Source of the DNA: Diploptera punctata
Taxonomy: Eukaryota > Arthropoda > Insecta > Blattodea > Blaberidae
Assembly: GCA_030220185.1 (NCBI GenBank)
Contig: JASPKZ010007797.1
Coordinates: forward strand, 4,392,501-4,456,500
Length of the DNA stretch: 64,000 bases
Direction of reading: 5' to 3'
Position 1 is the first letter of the stretch. Each line of letters opens with the position of its first letter. Below are positions 56,128-64,000 of the stretch, piece after piece. The position numbers were made by a program, and so were the translations under genes. A model generated the notes under the pieces. That model ran no database searches. It saw nothing but the letters and a program-made list of their open reading frames with translations, and was not told the DNA's origin.

Positions 56128-56477
56128 TTCCATCCATCCATAGTAAATCTGCCTGAAGGCAGGTCCTTCACTGCAATTATAGCATTTACATGCTCTGCTT
56201 GCAGCTTTACTAGGGAATTTGTAGGTGTGGTAACTTCCCATTGCTTTCCACACCGGTGAAGGATGATGATGATGATAATGATAAGGATGATAATGATGAT
56301 GATGGCCATATGATTTCGGGGACCATTTGGGCCTTAAAGTTTTCCTGACATTTGTCTTACAGGTGAGGAAAAACCCCGATAAAAACCTCACCCAGAAAAA
56401 CTGCCCCAACTTGGGATCGAACCCGGGCCCGCTGCGTGACAAGGCAACACGCTACCTCGAGACCATAGCAGTGGACA
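56128..56477 (-). mobile_element. SINE S1, full copy
   Basis: tRNA-like head at 56477-56400 on the minus strand ('ggatcgaacccgggcccgct' in reverse), a (GAT)n body near 56265-56305 and a 'cctgaaggcagg' end. Confidence 0.8.
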
Positions 56478-56650
56478 AGTAATGCATTGAAGAAAAATAA
56501 ATAGTGCCATTGATGAAAACAAAGTTAGTATTGGTATCTTGTTAATAAATAACGCTACAAAGTTCACTAACCATCAGTATTATTTCCCTCTCGTAGTTGG
56601 ACAACTTTTGTACAAAACAATTTTTCATTTTGTATTTATGTAGAAAGTTA

Positions 56651-57075
56651 TTATTGAGTTGGATATTTTGACTCACCTCATGTTTCTTGATTTTTATGCA
56701 GACCGGTTTCGTCGCTTCTATGCGACATTCTCAATACCTTCCAACAGCCATTTTGCGGCCGTCCATCCTGCAAGTCGACTTCCACTCCCTCTGCTGGCTG
56801 ACCAATGAACTTCCAAATCAAATTTTCTTTTCTATTTCCCCAGGAATTTCAAAATTCATGGTTTTCTTTTTATTTTTGCAGATGTAAATTTTCTCCCAAA
56901 TTGTGAGTTCCTTAGATTTTTCCAACTGTTTTAGTATTTTGATAACAGTTGGAAGACATTGAGAATGTCGCGTAGAAGCGACAAAACCGGTCTGCATAAA
57001 TATCAAGAAATATGAGGTGAGTCATAATATCCAATTCAATAATTAAAACAAACCTCATAGTGATATTTCCTACAT
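56651..57075. mobile_element. Penelope-like snapback, short right arm
   Basis: The left arm (minus) covers the hammerhead-like region and nuclease C-terminus ('LTIWEKIYICKNKKKTMNFE' on the minus strand). The right arm is only about 60-70 bp before 'aatatgaggtgagtcataat' and 'acaaacctcatagtgatatt'. The ribozyme-like motif 'cattgagaatgtcgcg' with a perfect TGTCGC/GCGACA stem II has non-canonical core bases. Confidence 0.78.
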
Positions 57076-57149
57076 ATATTAAATTATTTCAGATTGTTAA
57101 GATAAATGGGACACTGTGTATATACTTTTGAACATGAGAGGAGAAGGGG

Positions 57150-57345
57150 TAGACTTAACTGTTACTATTATATCTGGTTTCCTATAAAGATCATGTAGCT
57201 CACTGTTATGTAAGTCTTCTGCATTTGCCTTTCTATTTGTCTCTCTTTAGTCCAAAAATTTTCCTAAGAACTTTATTCACAAATACTCATAATCTTTCTC
57301 CTCCTTAAAGTAAGAGTCCATGTTTCGCATCCATATAATATAAAT
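57150..57345 (-). pseudogene. LINE family A internal scrap
   Basis: Antisense of the 'RKPDIIV.TVKS' to 'YGCETWTLTLRRRK' region. Both ends are lost. Confidence 0.65.
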
Positions 57346-57767
57346 GGGAGACAATGGCGATCAAAAATAATTTTTAAAATCTTCTTGGGCACGTACCTAG
57401 CTTGAGCCAGTGTTTTACTGTCGTCTGAGCCTCTCTGTCCAGAGCATGTAGTTCCAATTTCTCTCATTCTATAGCCAGGACTTCTCATGTCCGGGAAAAC
57501 AAGCGAAAAATCAAAAATAAGTTCCTTTCCTCCTCGCTTCTGGATTGACTTCTTTCACCAAACTCGTTATTTCTCTGAGTGTTGCATCCATCCTGAAAAT
57601 TATACAATAGTATTACAACTAATGATAAAAATTTTCTGCCTGAACCAAGAATTAAACCCATGAGTTAAATAGTCAGGGTAATGTAATTCTTCCATCCATG
57701 TGCCCCAACCTCAGAAGTGGTTAAAATTTCTGCCAATACCAGGATATTATGCCAGAAATGTCATAAA

Positions 57768-58406
57768 CATGGCTCGGAAGTTGAGGAAAAGCCTTTTTTT
57801 TTTTTTATGTCTGAAGACGAGACCCAACATAATATACATACATTTTGGGTCATTATAGGCCAGAAAATGGTGGATTTTATTTGTCCTTTTTCGAGTCTTT
57901 TTTGGTATATTGGTCCTTTTTAGTCTTATTTTTGGGTCTTAATGGCTTTTTTTGCAACTTTTACTTCTTTTGAATACATTTATACCACTTGTATAATTCA
58001 AGTAATACCACTTGTATAATTCAAGTATCTGCAGACGCCAGTCTCAATTCCAACTTCTTTTAAAAACTATCTAGTTTTACTTTCAAAAGACTTCTCTCAT
58101 TCCAAACACTATTGTTCCATGAGAAACTATTGAACCCTCACAAAATATCCCTTTTTTTTTAACCACCAGCCTATTGATCACCTGAACTAGTGTATTTTGA
58201 CATTAAATTTTCTAAAAAGTTGCCACTTTGTAAAAACTACCTCGACCAGAGGGTAAAGGCTGCGGGGGTGACTTTATTCACTCGTTAGCAACTGCAAAAC
58301 TTTTTAGGTCCTTTTTTGCCAGTTTTGAGGTATTTTTTAGGATATCTTTAGGTCTTCTTAAAGGTCTTTTATAGGCATTTTATAGGTCCTGGACTTCCGA
58401 GCCCTA
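57768..58406. mobile_element. hAT-type non-autonomous element
   Basis: 639 bp with inverted ends (CATGGCTCGGAAGT left; TAGGGCTCGGAAGT in reverse right). The 8-bp target duplication is GTCATAAA (57760-57767) and GTCATAAG (58407-58414). An internal 23-bp duplication ('taataccacttgtataattc') is near 57980-58025. No transposase. Confidence 0.85.
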
Positions 58407-58469
58407 GTCATAAGTCTATCTGGTGGCACTGAACAAAAAAAAAAACTCACAGTGATGTTTTTATTGTAA

Positions 58470-58770
58470 ATTTAACACTTCTCACTGAAGGGCAAATTAT
58501 ATTTGAAGCGAAAAATATATTCATGTTTTTATTATTCATTCCATACATCTCAATGATGGATAAATCATATTTGAAGAGAAAAATTATACGCTCAGACTGG
58601 GACTCGAACCCAGGACCTTTGGCTTTCTAGGCCAATGCTCTACCAACTGAGTCAATTTCAATCTAAGCGCAAATTTTTCTCTTATATACGCTGGTAATTC
58701 CTGCGCACCAAATGCTATGAAACCTTTGTTTGAGTTTCAGTCTGAGCATATAATTTTTCTCTTCAAATAA
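58470..58770 (-). repeat. tRNA-like repeat copy
   Basis: Antisense cloverleaf at about 58588-58655 ('cgctcagactgggactcgaa' to 'ctctaccaactgagtcaatt'), with the usual 'aagagaaaaattat' and 'cgcaaatttttctctt' flanks. Confidence 0.7.
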
Positions 58771-58821
58771 AAATATATTGATGTATTTATTATTAATTAA
58801 CACTTCTCACTGAAGGATAAA

Positions 58822-58997
58822 TTATATTTGAAGACAAAAATTCTCGCCCAGACCGAGACTCGAACCCAGGACCTTTTGGCTTTCTAGGCCAATGCTCTAC
58901 CATCTGAGCTACTGGGGCCCCAGAGCATTGGCCTAGAAAGCCAAAAGGTCCCGGGTTCGAGTCTCGGTTTGGGCGAGAATTTTTCTCTTCAAATATA
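58822..58997. repeat. Hairpin of two opposed tRNA-like genes
   Basis: The left arm (58822-58898) is antisense and the right arm (58922-58997) is sense; they pair almost completely. The centre contains the 12-bp palindrome CTGGGGCCCCAG. The left copy has the complete cloverleaf; the right one starts in the D arm. Anticodon loop CTAGAAA (AGA). Confidence 0.85.
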
Positions 58998-59029
58998 AGA
59001 AAAATATATGTTTTATTATTAATTTAATA

Positions 59030-59245
59030 CTTCACATTGAAGGATAAATTATATTTGAAGAGAAAAATTATACGCTCAGACCAGGGTTTGAACCCAGGAC
59101 CTTTGGCTTTCCAGGACAATATAAGAGAAAAATTTGCGTTTATATTGAAGTGCTCAGGTAGCTCAGAGTTAGAGCATTGGCCTAGAAAGCCAAACGTCCT
59201 GGTTCAAACCCCAGTCTGAGCGTATAATTTTTCTCTTCAAATATA
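59030..59245. repeat. Opposed tRNA-like pair with one full cloverleaf
   Basis: The left, antisense part is truncated. The right, sense part (about 59151-59221) has acceptor GCTCAGG/TCTGAGC with all seven pairs (one G-T), D arm with one base lost, anticodon arm TTGGC CTAGAAA GCCAA and T arm with GGTTCAAACC. Of all copies this shows the acceptor best. Confidence 0.8.
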
Positions 59246-59724
59246 ATTTTATAATCTAGTTGGGAGTCCTGCCAGAAGGAAACTTTCAGTTGATTTAAAA
59301 AAAAAGTCTAAACTACGACTTCAGTTTCTCAATGTTTTTATTGTTTGCCTACGGGCTATAAAAATAACTGAAAATCTACAGAAATTATTATAAAACAATG
59401 ATCATGGTTCAGACTTTAGTTTTTGCAATTAACAGCTGTGGATTTACAGTTTTTATGGTCGTGAGTGAGGCTTTGTTTCCACTGAGAGGATGTTTTACTC
59501 ACCAAGTGTAGATCTGGAGCTCATTTGCTGGAACATTGCCTCGGCTGTAATCTAGAATATTGTGATGTCTCCCCGTGTTACAGAAAACTCTCAACAGGAG
59601 TGGACATGTCTGTAAATAAAAACATTAACATTACTTATCATTACACAAAGTCAATAAAAACCCAAATCACCAATTTAAAAAGTTAAGAGTCAATGCGTTT
59701 CAGTAGCGAAGCTACCATTATGAA
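59246..59724. other. Unassigned sequence
   Basis: I see no gene or repeat here that I can support. Confidence 0.35.
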
Positions 59725-60515
59725 GACTTAATATTGTTGTTTGCAGATGATCAAATAATTTTTGCAGGGGATGAAGATGATATGAAATATATGATAAATA
59801 AACTAATGGAAGAATATAAAAAATGGGGACTGAATATAAATTTACAGAATACAGAATATATGTGTTTGGGAAAGGATGTGGATGACCTCATACCTGAAAC
59901 AGGGAAAATAAAAAATGTGAATTTTTTTAATATCTTGGGTCAATAATTACAGTTTAGGTACCTGTGAGAGAGATGTATAGACTAAAATTGCAATGGAAAA
60001 AAATGCAACTAAGACATTACATGGAATAATTTGGAACAAAAATATTACAAAGGAAACTAAAATGAAAATTTATAAGAGCATAATACAGAATATTTTGTCA
60101 TATGGAAGTGAAACTTGGTCTTTGACGGAATTACAAAACAATACAATTAGAACAGTTGAATTTGATTATTTTAGAAGAAGCCTCCAATAAACAAGACAGG
60201 ATAAAATAAGAAATGAATTCCTTTGGAGAGAAATTAACGTCACACCACATCTGTTGTTAAAGAGGATTGAAAATCAAATGCTTAAATGGTATGGCCATGT
60301 ACAAAGAATGGAAAATGAAAGATGGCCAAGAAATATATACCAATGGTCACCACCTGGAAGAAATAAATATGGCAGATCAAGATGTAAATGGAAAACCTAC
60401 ATCAGAACCATAATGGATGATAGGAATTTGGAAGAGGGAGATTGGAATGATAGAGATAAATGGAAACTGAAGACGGCAAACCTATAAGCGGGGGAAAGCC
60501 GAAGAAGAAGAATAT
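59725..60515 (+). pseudogene. LINE family B, YADD-variant to 3' end
   Basis: Begins with LLFADDQIIFAGDEDDMKY (motif C written FADD). It continues with 'KWGLNINLQNTEYMCLGKDV', 'KNATKTLHGIIWNKNITKET', 'KMKIYKSIIQNILSYGSETW', 'MLKWYGHVQRMENERWPRNI', 'SRCKWKTYIRTIMDDRNLEE' and 'DWNDRDKWK'. It ends with a GAAGAAGAA tail. Three frames are separated by stops at about 59944 and 60188. A relatively young copy. Confidence 0.83.
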
Positions 60516-60599
60516 TGACTAAACAAACAAACTGAAATGTGTAAACTAAAAATCAGATAAAAACAAACTACGTCGTGTGACATAATTGATTTGAAATAA

Positions 60600-61056
60600 C
60601 ATTGACATTATAGAACTAATCCTCTTCTTTTTTAATTAACAAAAAGAGGGCACTGACTGGAATAGGGCCCCTGTTGTTATTCATAATTTTATCTTTGTTT
60701 TTATAAATTTCTAAACTTTCAGGTACGTCAAGGAATTTTAAATTAATGACCGATCTAACCAGCATCAGATTACTTTTATCAATAATGTGACCGTGATTAA
60801 AATATGTTGAACAACTATAGATTTATCAATTCTATTCAATCTAAAATGAGCAATATGCTCATTAAATCTGGTTAAAATAGATCATCTTATTTGTCCAACA
60901 TACTTCTTACCACATTTTTTACACCCGATCCCATAAATACCAATTTTTTCCAAAAAAAATAAAATACATTACTTATCATGAAAATAATTATACTCTGGTG
61001 AGCTGCCACAGGTAGTAGTTGAACTGTTACAGGAAATATCACTATGAGGTTTAATT
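60600..61056 (-). pseudogene. Penelope-like GIY-YIG remnant
   Basis: The minus strand (60965 downward) reads KIGIYGIGCKKCGKKYVGQ, a stop, then LTRFNEHIAHFRLNRIDKS: GIY and YVG motifs with C-x2-C and the EH helix. Beyond 60980 it keeps 'ggaaatatcactatgaggtt', the family terminus, where the LTR element begins. A different lineage from the 51-kb nuclease. Confidence 0.7.
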
Positions 61057-61271
61057 TCAACCGAAAGTGTGTTTTTCGGCTAATTATTGTAGCGTCGTTC
61101 TCCTCCCTAGACTGGAATATTTATGAACTATGCCAATATCCCTTTCTCCTTGTATTTACCCCCTCTCTTCACTCTTTACCCTTCCTGCTGCACAAATGTT
61201 TACGGCGCATCTCCCCTCTACTTCGGAACCTTCATATACGTGGTGCACAGGCAGAACATTATCATTCAATC

Positions 61272-62308
61272 ACTCATTCATTCAAGGTTTGAGTCAGCAT
61301 CCAGTCCGCGATGCGATTGGAGCTCTAATGGACAAGCTCGTCTGAAGCCAAGAAGCGGCGTGGTTTAGTTGGTCCTGGAGACCAGGGAAGAAGCCGCCCC
61401 TGGCTCGGACGCTAACATGAGTGTGATGTGAGGTATGGTGTGGTTTTTTCTATTGTAAGAGTATCGTCATTTATTTATTTACATTTCTCTTTTTTGTTTA
61501 TTGAATGATCGAAATATCTTTGTTAATTTATTTTTACTTCAGACAACTTGTTTCTATTAAATGTCATCTTTTATACAATTTATCTGCTATTTCATTAATG
61601 TGCACGTAGTTGTTTACAATCCTATACGGAAATTCACTCACGTAGGAAACTATTTCCAGCTCCCTTACTATTTTGCTGTTTAGCTTTCTTGATTGACAAT
61701 TATTGTCATTTTCACTCACTCTATGTATTTGAGAATCATTATTTATTTATGTCAATATATCTAAGAGAGAAAGATGAATCAATCGCTGCCTTCTATGGGC
61801 CCAAGGCAAGCAACTTTGTGATTGATAACCTTGCAGGAAATCAGATCCACATTAATAGAGGCAGCAGCAACAAAACACGGTCCCGGATAAATGGTAGTAG
61901 TAGCGTGGTTCTCTTGCCGACAAATGGTAGCAGTCAGTGGGTTCCGAAACCGGCACAAATGGTAGCCAGAGCGTGGTTTTGTTTCTTTCGGTTTGGAAAG
62001 ATATGCTGCATTCTATTGACAGTGATTCAAGTGGGTGTCGATTTGAAATTTTGAACTTAAGTTTTGGGGTTTTGGATTCAAGTGCCAGAACAAGGGTATG
62101 TACTCTGTATGGTCGTAAATGATTCTTGGAATTAGAAAGTATTTTGATGTCGACATTTTTTCAGAGGTATTATATCGTGGATAACTATTTGTTTTCGATA
62201 CTTATTATCTACGTAAAGGTTATTGAAACATACTTATTTACGGGTTTGAACTGTTTAACGTAAATAATATTGATTCATCTCTCTTTGCATGTAAACATAG
62301 AGTGACTT
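61272..62308 (+). other. 5' internal region of the LTR element
   Basis: Lies between the visible part of the left repeat and the gag-like frame. No primer-binding site could be pinned down. A 'aatggtagtag/caaatggtagcagtc' motif repeats three times at about 61890-61965. Confidence 0.4.
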
Positions 62309-62371
62309 ATGTATAAAGAACTACGTTCTCTTATAGTTGTTTACACCTTTTGTTCATTGTGTTTAGTAAAC

Positions 62372-63019
62372 ATGCCTAGTTGGATTGATGTTGTATCTAA
62401 GGACAATTTAGTCCGAGAATTGACCTTACTAGGTATTGATGTTGAAGGCGACGTAAATATATTGCGTCAGCGACTTAAGATTCATTTGAACTCTCTCTCC
62501 CCAGCTGAACAAACATTGGTGAAACGTAAGTTTATTGTAGACGGCGCAGTTCCTGAAGATAATTCTGTAGAACAGAACAAGAATATTATCGATCGTAGAC
62601 TTAGCTCCATTAAAGATTTTTCTAGTGGAACGGCTTCCAACCTTTCTTCTCATATGGAAGAAAATAATCAGCGAATTTTTCGAGAGTTAATTAGAAAAGT
62701 CGATCCCTGTGATGGAAGTGATAAGGAATTGCTAGTTTTCTTCCTTATTAAACTCAACTCGATTTTCGAATTGAAATTAGTTCCAGATGAGTATTTTGTT
62801 AATTCGATTTTGAGTTGTATTGGAGGAATACTATTGAAGGTGTGGAGTGATGTTGTTAAACTAAGATTTACTTGGATTGAGAGTTTGGAATATGAAAAGC
62901 TGTTGCATAATCTATATTCTAGAGTATGTTTCTGCGTAGTTCGTTTGCTTGTTTTTGATATCAGGAAAGCTTGTTTTTCGACATCGGTATGTGGGCTGAT
63001 TGAGCCATTTCGTTTGTGA
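62372..63019 (+). CDS. Gag-like protein of the LTR element
   Basis: The open frame runs from 62309. I prefer the internal ATG at 62372 (MPSWIDVVSKDNLVRELTLL). The N-terminus resembles the SAP-like 'KDNLVRELTLLGIDVEGDVN' and 'LRQRLK' start seen in many insect gag proteins. A charged linker and a helical segment (PCDGSDKELLVFFLIKLNSI) follow, then a stop after LIEPFRL. No zinc knuckle, protease or reverse transcriptase follows in the window. The end from about residue 170 is hydrophobic and may be out of the original frame. Assignment by pattern only. Confidence 0.55.
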   Translation: MPSWIDVVSKDNLVRELTLLGIDVEGDVNILRQRLKIHLNSLSPAEQTLVKRKFIVDGAVPEDNSVEQNKNIIDRRLSSIKDFSSGTASNLSSHMEENNQRIFRELIRKVDPCDGSDKELLVFFLIKLNSIFELKLVPDEYFVNSILSCIGGILLKVWSDVVKLRFTWIESLEYEKLLHNLYSRVCFCVVRLLVFDIRKACFSTSVCGLIEPFRL

Positions 63020-63323
63020 ATATTATTTGCATGGGAGACCCTTGAGTGAGTTTCGGTATACGTGGACCAGGTTTTGTTATTATAAGACGCAGGCTAAGTT
63101 CTAAAAGCATGTGTAACTAGAAATTAGTAAGCGTCGATGGCCACGTCATAAAACAACACATTAGTAAAAGTATGTCCTATAGTGAATTAATGCCACGGAT
63201 GTTTTTGAAAACACTTGTACTATGTTATATGTTATGCAAGCACGTTTGAGGTTCCGTTTTTCTGTCTTCGCCTGTTTTCTTGTTTCAGTTCACCCTTCCT
63301 TAATATTGGCATAGGAGAGGAAC

Positions 63324-63784
63324 ATGGAATGTTCGGCAGTCGAGCACTTGGCGGATCCGGCCGACCCCGAGTGCCCAGCTGACCGAAATGGTGGTTCTGC
63401 AACTACAGATTCCTGGAGAGCGGTTTATCGGGATTGCGACCCGGCAATCCAGTCTTGGTATCGTCACCCTGTTTTTTCACCTGGAACACCGCGGAATTTC
63501 ACTATGGCGGCTGTGTCAAGATTGGAATTTATTTACAGCGCCTGGATAGTCGACGTAGAAGCGAGTGTGGTGATAGTGATTTTGGGGACGATGAAATTTG
63601 TGATGAAGTTTACCGCTCGGAATCTGATAGTGTTACCGTGCCCCTCCCAACGTGGGATTTGCTATTTGGTATCTTTGCAACGTCATTATAGTGACTTAAG
63701 TCTATAAGACTTCTGGGACTTTCTTGCATTGTTTTGAAGTTTATGGACTGTTTTCTTTTTCCCGGAGGGCGCAGGAGGAGATAT
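63324..63784 (+). other. 3' internal region of the LTR element, possible coding remnant
   Basis: Two overlapping frames. One starts MECSAVEHLADPADPECPAD (63324). The other ends with an acidic 'GDSDFGDDEICDEVYRSESD' and WDLLFGIF (to 63691). Neither is recognised. The acidic end could be the tail of a structural protein. Untranslated is equally possible. Confidence 0.3.
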
Positions 63785-64000
63785 TGAACCGAAAGTGTGT
63801 TTTTCGGCTCATTATTGTAGCGTCGTTCTCCTCCCTAGACTGGAATATTTATGAACTATGCCAATATCCCTTTCTCCTTGTATTTACCCCCTCTCTCCAC
63901 TCTTTACCCTTCCCGCTGCACAATGTTTACGGCGCATCTCCCCTCTACTTCGGAACCTTCATATACGTGGTGCACAGGCAGAACGTTATCATTCAATCAC

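Larger units (their letters stand above)
61057..64000 (+). mobile_element. LTR-type retrotransposon, right end beyond the window
   Basis: Direct repeats start at 61057 (TCAACCGAAAG) and 63785 (TGAACCGAAAG). They are nearly identical to the window end (64000, equivalent to about 61271), so each is at least 215 bp. A purine-rich run (gcaggaggagatat) sits just before the right repeat, as a polypurine tract should. The interior is 2.4-2.5 kb with a gag-like frame but no pol. Probably non-autonomous. Confidence 0.7.

Noticed and set aside
57717..57923. 68-residue frame at the hAT element
   Set aside because: It crosses the element's left border and a poly-T run, with no similarity to a known protein.

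Overview
The window looks like AT-rich, transposon-saturated DNA from an insect with a large genome. The evidence is a split arthropod cuticular-protein gene plus insect-type LINEs, SINEs, mariner, piggyBac, hAT, Helitron and Penelope-like elements. A cockroach or termite is my best guess from the general look; nothing here proves the order. I see no bacterial-style operons and no CRISPR.

Host gene. One host gene is convincing: a secreted cuticular protein with a C-terminal chitin-binding RR domain on the + strand, exons 22745-23383, 26382-26522 and 31917-32249 (stop). All junctions are phase 0 with GT/AG borders. The first exon (start codon and most of the signal peptide) was not found. Its two visible introns (3.0 and 5.4 kb) are packed with mobile DNA.

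Layout. 1-9 kb: Helitron relic, SINEs, 5'-truncated LINEs, microsatellites. 9-22 kb: a hammerhead-type motif, LINE copies, a 1.34-kb Tc1/mariner-like element (15832-17172), a terminal-inverted-repeat element with an internal minisatellite (17535-17883), a Helitron-like repeat, a pogo-like MITE (21072-21649) and an 80-86 bp tandem repeat. 22.7-32.3 kb: the cuticle gene, with a LINE abutting a splice donor, a LINE split by another repeat, a Penelope-like snapback, and a piggyBac element containing a second piggyBac-like element. 32.3-43.6 kb: hairpin (snapback) elements, several carrying hammerhead ribozyme cores, a piggyBac inserted into one of them, and a decayed DD34D mariner (42138-43462). 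43.9-49.3 kb: the longest LINE copy and more Penelope-like remnants. 49.3-52 kb: a nested stack of tRNA-like palindromes inserted at the edge of a giant Penelope-type palindrome encoding a GIY-YIG nuclease. 54-61 kb: further Penelope-like and tRNA-like hairpins and a hAT MITE. 61.06 kb to the end: an LTR-type element with a gag-like ORF, whose right repeat is cut by the window edge.

Main theme. The region is dominated by a family of Penelope-like and short derivative elements that exist as inverted (snapback) copies. Copies combine, in different mixtures, a GIY-YIG endonuclease, hammerhead ribozyme cores, a tRNA-like cloverleaf, and a shared terminus in which TATGAGGT is followed about 40-60 nt later by ACCTCATAG. 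Target-site duplications and empty-site paralogues inside the window allow several insertions and their order to be read directly.
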